From Prauserella rugosa (GTDB lineage: Bacteria > Actinomycetota > Actinomycetes > Mycobacteriales > Pseudonocardiaceae): a stretch of 64,000 nt of DNA. Location of the stretch: positions 472,093-536,092 of the forward strand of contig NZ_JOIJ01000001.1 of assembly GCF_000719975.1 (NCBI RefSeq), written 5' to 3'. The notes under the pieces are model-generated. The model was not told the origin of the DNA. It did not search any database and was given only the letters and a program-made list of their open reading frames with translations. Shown piece after piece: positions 60,074 through 64,000 of the stretch; the stretch's first letter is position 1, and each line of letters opens with the position of its first letter. Position numbers and translations under genes: made by a program.

Positions 60074-60364
60074 CTACCTCCCCTCGCCGCCTGCGTCCGC
60101 GACGTCACGCCGGCTCTTCTGTTCCGCCTCCTCGTAGGCCTCGCGTCCGGACTCGACGGCGTCACCGGCAGCGCCACAGCCCTCGACGACACCTGCCAAC
60201 GACGTCGACAAGGCCCCGACCAATCCCTGCACCACTCCCGTGATGTCACCGGCTTCGGGTGCGCCAGGTGGTTTGCCGGCCGCCTCCTCCAGGGAGTTGG
60301 CTCCGCCGCGAAGTTTCGACGTGAGCCCGCTCAGGTCACCGGGGTCGACGCCATACCCGCTCAT
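60074..60364 (-). CDS. EspC-like (WXG100-related) ESX small protein
   Basis: 96 residues. Sequence MSGYGVDPGDLSGLTSKLRG, helix-turn-helix profile and the C-terminal ESX-type tail (SGREAYEEAEQKSRR) match the EspC/WXG100-related family; the gene overlaps the SAV_915-like gene by 4 bp (ATGA) and precedes the effector candidate by 2 bp. Such small helical proteins are secreted as dimers with partner effectors. The central part (ALSTSLAGVVEGCGAAGDAV) is rich in Ala/Gly. Confidence 0.78.
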   Translation of the reverse strand: MSGYGVDPGDLSGLTSKLRGGANSLEEAAGKPPGAPEAGDITGVVQGLVGALSTSLAGVVEGCGAAGDAVESGREAYEEAEQKSRRDVADAGGEGR

Positions 60365-60720
60365 GACGCATCACCCGCCGGTGTGTCCTGCCGCTGATCG
60401 TCCGGCAGTACCGCGTTCCACAGGACCTCCGTGGCGCCGCTGTCGGTCACGATCTGCTGCAGGTAGTCGCTGCGTACCGACAACCACGGCTGACGTTCGC
60501 CGCACCCCTCGACGAGGCTTTCCAACGAGGTGTACGCCAGCACGACCAACCGGCCGTCCTCGAGGCGCCGTAGCTCGACGGTCGCCTCCTCGTCGCCGTG
60601 GTGGACTCGTTCCGACGGCAGGTACACGTTCTCGACCTCGTCGGCCTCGCCGGAGACGAACTCGGGGCCGATCGTCGGCGGCGCCGCGGCGTCGGAAACC
60701 CCAAAACTGTCAGTTGACAC
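60361..60720 (-). CDS. SAV_915-like protein
   Basis: 119 residues from the GTG at 60720 with GGGAGGG before it. Features ENVYLPSERVHHGDEEATVE, LRRLEDGRLVVLAYTSLESLV, GCGERQPWLSVRSDYLQQIV match the SAV_915-type family that often sits with ESX genes. First gene of the minus-strand module SAV_915-EspC-effector-immunity. A chaperone-like role for secretion is possible but not known. Confidence 0.65.
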   Translation of the reverse strand: MSTDSFGVSDAAAPPTIGPEFVSGEADEVENVYLPSERVHHGDEEATVELRRLEDGRLVVLAYTSLESLVEGCGERQPWLSVRSDYLQQIVTDSGATEVLWNAVLPDDQRQDTPAGDAS

Positions 60721-61007
60721 GTCGCCCTCCCGATCGCCGTGTCTGATTCGTGCAGATTATTCGAATATGCGAGCATTACTCGAAATTGCGCCTTTACCTT
60801 CCGCAATCGGACGCTAACACGATTCGCCGGATGGGGAGTTGGTGTCGCGGGTGAGATGGACGGGGTGCTGATCGAATCGGGCCTGGTTCCTGCGGAGCGG
60901 AAAGTGTGGCGGCCAGATTGGCGCGCGGTGAGCCTTCACGGCGGTGGTCTCGGCGGTCTCGGGATATATGGCCGCCAAGCGCGTGCCTTCTGGGTCCGGT
61001 TGCTTGT

Positions 61008-61021
61008 GGAGCAAGTGCTCC
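61008..61021. promoter_or_regulatory. Operator-like palindrome ahead of TetR gene
   Basis: GGAGCA-AG-TGCTCC, perfect 6-bp arms, ending 14 bp before the GTG of the TetR gene. Likely autoregulation site. The rest of the 60721-61035 gap shows an AT-rich patch near 60755-60790 that may hold both divergent promoters. Confidence 0.5.
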
Positions 61022-61035
61022 ATTATCGTCGACTC

Positions 61036-61683
61036 GTGCCTCGACCACGTGTACATAACCTCGACCAGGTGCTTGACGTCGCGGAGCGCCTGGCAGTCGA
61101 CGAAGGTCCCGAACGACTCACCGTGCGCAAGCTCTCGGCGGAGAGTGGCGTGCCGAACGGCGCGATCTATCACGCCTTCGGCTCGCTGTCGGCGCTACGT
61201 GGACGGATGTGGCTGCGGGCTGCGACCGAGTTTCTGGACCTGCAAACAGAGCTCATCGACGAAGCGTTGATGTCGGCGTCCGGCTTCGACGGCGCGGTGA
61301 ATGCTGCCGTCGCCGCCGCCGACGCAGCCGCCGTGTTGGCAAGCAGACGTCCAGCGGCAGCGCGGATGTTGATGACGGTGCGCCGGGAACAGCTGCTCGG
61401 TCCCGAACTTCCCGCGGAGCTCGCCGACGCGCTTCTCGGGCTGGACCGGAGGTTGGTGTCCGAGGTGCTGCGGCGGTTGGCGATGGCGCTGTGGGACCGC
61501 CGGGACGGTTCGAGCGTCGAGGTCGTCACGACGTGTGTGGTCGACCTGCCGACCGCCCTGCTGCGACGGGATCTCAGCCAAGCCACGGTCGATGGCACCG
61601 TGCGGATCGGCTCCGATGTCCGTGCACGTCTCTCCACAGCTGTGCGCGCCATTCTCGACCACGAGCCGCCGAGTCGTGGCTAG
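61036..61683 (+). CDS. TetR/AcrR-family regulator
   Basis: 215 residues from the GTG at 61036; the frame opens at 60739 but the earlier part lies over the promoter of the divergent operon. HTH: NLDQVLDVAERLAVDEGPER then LTVRKLSAESGVPNGAIYHAFG. The C-terminal ligand domain is helical and Ala-rich with no obvious signature (DAAAVLASRRPAAARMLMTV). It is divergent from the ESX-type module and may control it or the GNAT gene downstream. Confidence 0.85.
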   Translation: MPRPRVHNLDQVLDVAERLAVDEGPERLTVRKLSAESGVPNGAIYHAFGSLSALRGRMWLRAATEFLDLQTELIDEALMSASGFDGAVNAAVAAADAAAVLASRRPAAARMLMTVRREQLLGPELPAELADALLGLDRRLVSEVLRRLAMALWDRRDGSSVEVVTTCVVDLPTALLRRDLSQATVDGTVRIGSDVRARLSTAVRAILDHEPPSRG

Positions 61684-61817
61684 GTCGACCAAGGCCACTC
61701 CGATGAGGACGGACGGCGATACCTACGTGGCACGCGCCTCGACCCATCCTCCAAGCCAGACACCGCCCAACCCGGACTGCTCCGCAGCACACGCCGGCGC
61801 CGACCAGGAAGACGCTG

Positions 61818-62663
61818 ATGACCCGAAGCGATTCGACTCCCGCACGCTGCCCACCCGAACTGCTCCACGGTGCGAAGAGAGTCTCCGTCGGCCCTGGGCT
61901 GACGGGGTTGCTCTGGACCGAGGTGTGCACGCAGCTCTCCGATCCGGCCCGCCGGTATCTCCGTGACACTTTCCCTGCCGTTGCGGTGCAGGCATTCACC
62001 GCGACCACCGAACAGTATTGGCACAACTGGCTCTCCGACGACAATCTCGACCGGTTGTCCGGGCTTGTCGTCGTCCTCGACACGGCCGGTTTGCCGGTGG
62101 CGTGGGTGGCCAGCAATGACCGGATGTTCGGCGGGCGTAAGTGTTTCTACGCCAACTCCGCCGGTGTGCATCCGGATCACCAGGGAACCGGCATTTCCAG
62201 CACGATCTGGCGGGTCGTGCTGCGCGCGGCGATCGCCAAGGCTGCCCCGCGCAGCCTCTATGCGGTGATGCGGACGGGAAATCCGCTCGTCTACGGTGCT
62301 TGGTCGGCTGCAACGGGTAGAACCGACGCCACGTGGCCGACTCCGGGTAGCGAGGTTCCGGAGCACGTCCAGCGCATCGCGGCCGACGCCGTGGCCGACC
62401 TCGGTCAGGCCGACCGGCTGGACCCGCGCAGCTTGGTCATCACCGACGCCTACGACGACACCGAGGCCGGGCTGTGGACCCAACGGCCCACGTCCGATCG
62501 CAGCGACATCGACGAATGGTTCGCCTCCATCCTGGGCCCGCGCGACGCCATCGTGCTCGTCGTGGCGTTCCAGCCGATGCGCATCTTGGTTGGCGAGGTC
62601 CGGCGCACAATGCGCCGAACCCTGGGTCTGCGCAGTTCTTCAAGCCGCAGCTCGCGCGCCTAG
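61818..62663 (+). CDS. GNAT-family N-acetyltransferase
   Basis: 281 residues from the ATG at 61818, with AGGAAGA upstream. The acetyl-CoA loop is in SAGVHPDHQGTGISSTIWRV (Gln/Gly-x-Gly-x pattern), preceded by a beta strand VVVLDTAGLPVAWVAS. Length is larger than a single GNAT domain (about 150), with an N-terminal extension of about 60 residues and a C-terminal part of about 90. Substrate unknown. Last chromosomal gene before the integration scar at 62800. Confidence 0.78.
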   Translation: MTRSDSTPARCPPELLHGAKRVSVGPGLTGLLWTEVCTQLSDPARRYLRDTFPAVAVQAFTATTEQYWHNWLSDDNLDRLSGLVVVLDTAGLPVAWVASNDRMFGGRKCFYANSAGVHPDHQGTGISSTIWRVVLRAAIAKAAPRSLYAVMRTGNPLVYGAWSAATGRTDATWPTPGSEVPEHVQRIAADAVADLGQADRLDPRSLVITDAYDDTEAGLWTQRPTSDRSDIDEWFASILGPRDAIVLVVAFQPMRILVGEVRRTMRRTLGLRSSSSRSSRA

Positions 62664-62799
62664 CGGGAGCATCGAGCGACCGCTGTGGCGAGCTCCGGTT
62701 GGTTTGTCGCCCGTGAGTGTTGTCGGCCAGCTCACTCGGTCCCGGCACGACGAAGGACCAGGTCCACTGTGTACAGCGGTTGACCTGGGCCTTCGTGGT

Positions 62800-62843
62800 T
62801 GGAGCGGATGACGGGAATCGAACCCGCGTTCACAGCTTGGGAA
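62800..62843 (-). other. 3' half of tRNA-Gly(CCC): integration attachment site
   Basis: On the minus strand the 44 bp carry anticodon loop TTCCCAA, the 3' half of the anticodon stem, variable loop, T-arm with GTTCGATTCCC, acceptor 3' strand, U73 and CCA. The 5' half (acceptor, D arm, 5' anticodon stem) is missing, replaced by unrelated sequence, so it is not a functional tRNA. This is the expected att fragment left at the far end of an element integrated by a tyrosine recombinase into tRNA-Gly. Confidence 0.85.
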
Positions 62844-62906
62844 TCAGGCGGACGCCCCTGGAAGGTGGCCCTGGCCTGCGGGTGAGCGTGTGCGTGGGGT
62901 GCCGCT

Positions 62907-62950
62907 GTTGACCGTGGTTGACCGCCCCTAATGGCACGCTAATGGCACGC
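62907..62950. repeat. Direct repeats next to the attachment site
   Basis: TAATGGCACGC twice in immediate tandem (62929-62939, 62940-62950) and GTTGACCG twice at 10-bp spacing (62907-62914, 62917-62924). Such repeats beside an att core fit integrase arm-type or excisionase sites. Confidence 0.6.
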
Positions 62951-62969
62951 TGGACCTCTCTAGTGCTTC

Positions 62970-63200
62970 TTACCCCTTGCTCTGGCGGGGGTCGCGACCG
63001 CGTGGGTAGGTGTTGCGTTCCCCGATCGTCCCGTCCTTCTTGTGGATGAGGTGTTCGGTGCCGTTCTTCTGAGCCATGTCTCGGCCCTTTGTCTGTGCTT
63101 CGGCCTTCGTCTCGGCTGTATTCGATACCCGTTCGTTGCCCTCGACTTTGTTTGCCCAACCGTCACCATGCGGCACGGTGTGCACGTCGCCTTTAGCCAT
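62970..63200 (-). CDS. DUF2188-like small protein
   Basis: 76 residues from the ATG at 63200. Sequence MAKGDVHTVPHGDGWANKVE, then AQTKGRDMAQKNGTEHLIHK and KDGTIGERNTYPRGRDPRQS, matches the small DUF2188 domain (a beta-alpha-beta module) often found on mobile elements. Basic and Gly-rich. Within the putative integrated element. Confidence 0.75.
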   Translation of the reverse strand: MAKGDVHTVPHGDGWANKVEGNERVSNTAETKAEAQTKGRDMAQKNGTEHLIHKKDGTIGERNTYPRGRDPRQSKG

Positions 63201-63789
63201 GCTCTCGCTCCGATCGTCGTGGAGTGGATGCCATGTCGTTCGGCGTTGAGCGAGCGAACGTTACGGTCTTGAGGGCCCACAACTCCCCCGTCCCCTTCGT
63301 CCGTGCCGCTGCTGTGCTCCGTGGTGGCCGGGTCAAGGGTGAGCGGCAGCTCATCGCGTAGCGACGCCGTAGGCGCCCTTGAGGCGGTCGGCGCGGTGTC
63401 AGACGATCTGACGGGCGTGAAGGGGTCGGCTCGTGGTGAGTGGCGGTTGACGGGTGCTGAGGATTAGGTGGCGTCCTTCGTGGTGTGAGCCGGGGCCGCC
63501 GGCCGGGAGCGCCAGCGGGAGGCCGGGCGTGCCCCGGCGGCGCGCGAAGCGCGCCGCCCTTGATCTCTTAGAGGGCAATTCGGCAGCGGTGCCGCGCTCC
63601 GCGATGGTGTGGCCTTCTGGACCGGTGGACGTCCGTGACGGCTGCGCCTCGGCCTGTGTCGAGGGTCGTGGCTGCGGATGGTGCTCGAGCGTCGGCGCCT
63701 GTGATTCTCCTGGAACCGGCTCCACTCGGCGGACGTCAGACGCTAGGGTGACGGCCGAGCTACGTTCAGCTACCAGGGGGGAGGAACAG
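63201..63789. other. Element interior without credible gene
   Basis: About 590 bp with only Arg-rich shadow frames. It contains a perfect 10-bp hairpin GGCGGCGCGC-GAA-GCGCGCCGCC (63536-63558) followed by a TTGATCTCTT tail, in a GC-rich patch (63480-63560). Confidence 0.5.
63536..63558. terminator. Perfect GC hairpin inside the element
   Basis: Ten-bp stem with a 3-nt GAA loop; a TTGATCTCTT tail makes terminator action plausible on the plus strand; a replication or transfer site is an alternative. Confidence 0.5.
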
Positions 63790-63900
63790 ATGCCTGAGTT
63801 TGATGGACCGATCAAGCCGAACGAGGGTGGATCTGGTGGAACACCGCAGGTAGGTGGGTTCCTTAACAACCTGAACCCCTTCGACTCGAAGCAGATGGCG
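63790..63900 (+). pseudogene. Gene start cut off by an insertion sequence
   Basis: ATG at 63790 with strong GGGGGAGGAACAG upstream; codes MPEFDGPIKPNEGGSGGTPQ then VGGFLNNLNPFDSKQMAG (about 37 residues). At about 63898 the sequence changes character; the frame then runs out in the end of what looks like a transposase on the opposite strand. Family not recognised. Confidence 0.45.
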
Positions 63901-63952
63901 GGGTCAAGTCCCTTGTGGTGGTGTAGTGCTGCGTTGTCCTTCTCTGGGGTTG

Positions 63953-64000
63953 TTAGGCGCTGAGTTCGAGGATGGGGTCGTTGGGTGTCTCCGTGTCGGG
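63953..64000 (-). mobile_element. 3' end of a probable transposase gene (cut by window end)
   Basis: Minus-strand frame open at the edge, ending PDTETPNDPILELSA and stop at 63953. The adjacent 63898-63950 stretch would be the end of the insertion sequence. IS family cannot be told from 48 bp. Confidence 0.4.

Noticed and set aside
62800..62843. A functional tRNA-Gly gene
   Set aside because: Only the 3' half is present; the 5' acceptor strand, D arm and 5' anticodon stem are absent.
1..64000. CRISPR arrays, rRNA genes, complete insertion sequences
   Set aside because: I saw no spaced identical repeats of CRISPR size, no rRNA stretches and no complete transposase; only a probable transposase end at the right edge.

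Overview
The window is chromosomal DNA from a high-GC (roughly 70 percent) actinobacterium with many GTG starts, tight head-to-tail operons and little intergenic space. A GTP-type PEP carboxykinase, an F420-type luciferase-like oxidoreductase, a FadA2/FabG4/HtdX locus laid out as in Mycobacterium, septum-formation lipoproteins and ESX-type small proteins suggest Pseudonocardiaceae (Saccharomonospora or Amycolatopsis-like). The family assignment is inference; no rRNA or species marker is present.

Layout. 1-3.8 kb: dynamin-like GTPase genes around a GrpE-like gene, then an acidic Ca-binding-type repeat protein. 4.2-11.3 kb: pckG, a methyltransferase, an F420-type oxidoreductase, an ABC ATPase with a membrane partner, an unusual Nramp-family carrier and a small XRE regulator. 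11.5-18.1 kb: secreted hydrolase, septum-formation lipoprotein, a 53-aa protein, an AAA ATPase, a phosphodiesterase and a DoxX protein. 18.2-24.8 kb: thiolase divergent from fabG4-htdX across a palindromic operator, an NmrA-like reductase with its own TetR, a second TetR and an SCP2 protein. 25-33 kb: FxsA, a VOC protein, tandem M20 peptidases and the bkd E1alpha/E1beta/E2 operon. 33-37.3 kb: a five-gene, fully overlapping operon bioY-acyl ligase-thiolase-bioM-bioN. 37.5-40 kb: polar amino-acid ABC transporter. 40.2-50.3 kb: a large beta-helix membrane protein, SRPBCC, thioredoxin-NHL, GroES-like, VanW, GlsB and acyl-CoA dehydrogenase. 50.5-56.7 kb: orphan LuxR regulator, small enzymes, a metallo-hydrolase with a SoxR/MerR-type promoter, and an auxiliary trpS preceded by a Trp-Trp leader peptide and attenuator hairpins.

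56.5-62.7 kb is accessory: a small acidic protein, a flavin-type oxidase, then a lower-GC module on the minus strand (SAV_915-like, EspC-like, a WXG-headed protein with a glycine-rich hydrophobic tail, and two duplicated two-TM proteins), which reads as a type VII secretion effector locus with candidate immunity genes; then a TetR and a GNAT. At 62.80 kb a 44-bp 3' half of tRNA-Gly(CCC) with adjacent direct repeats marks an integration end; the remaining sequence to 64.0 kb looks like the inside of an integrated element (DUF2188-like gene, GC hairpin, a gene apparently cut by an insertion sequence).

Cross-cutting: the same long hairpin occurs three times (6.0, 18.2 and 33.0 kb), always between convergent genes, as a conserved bidirectional terminator.
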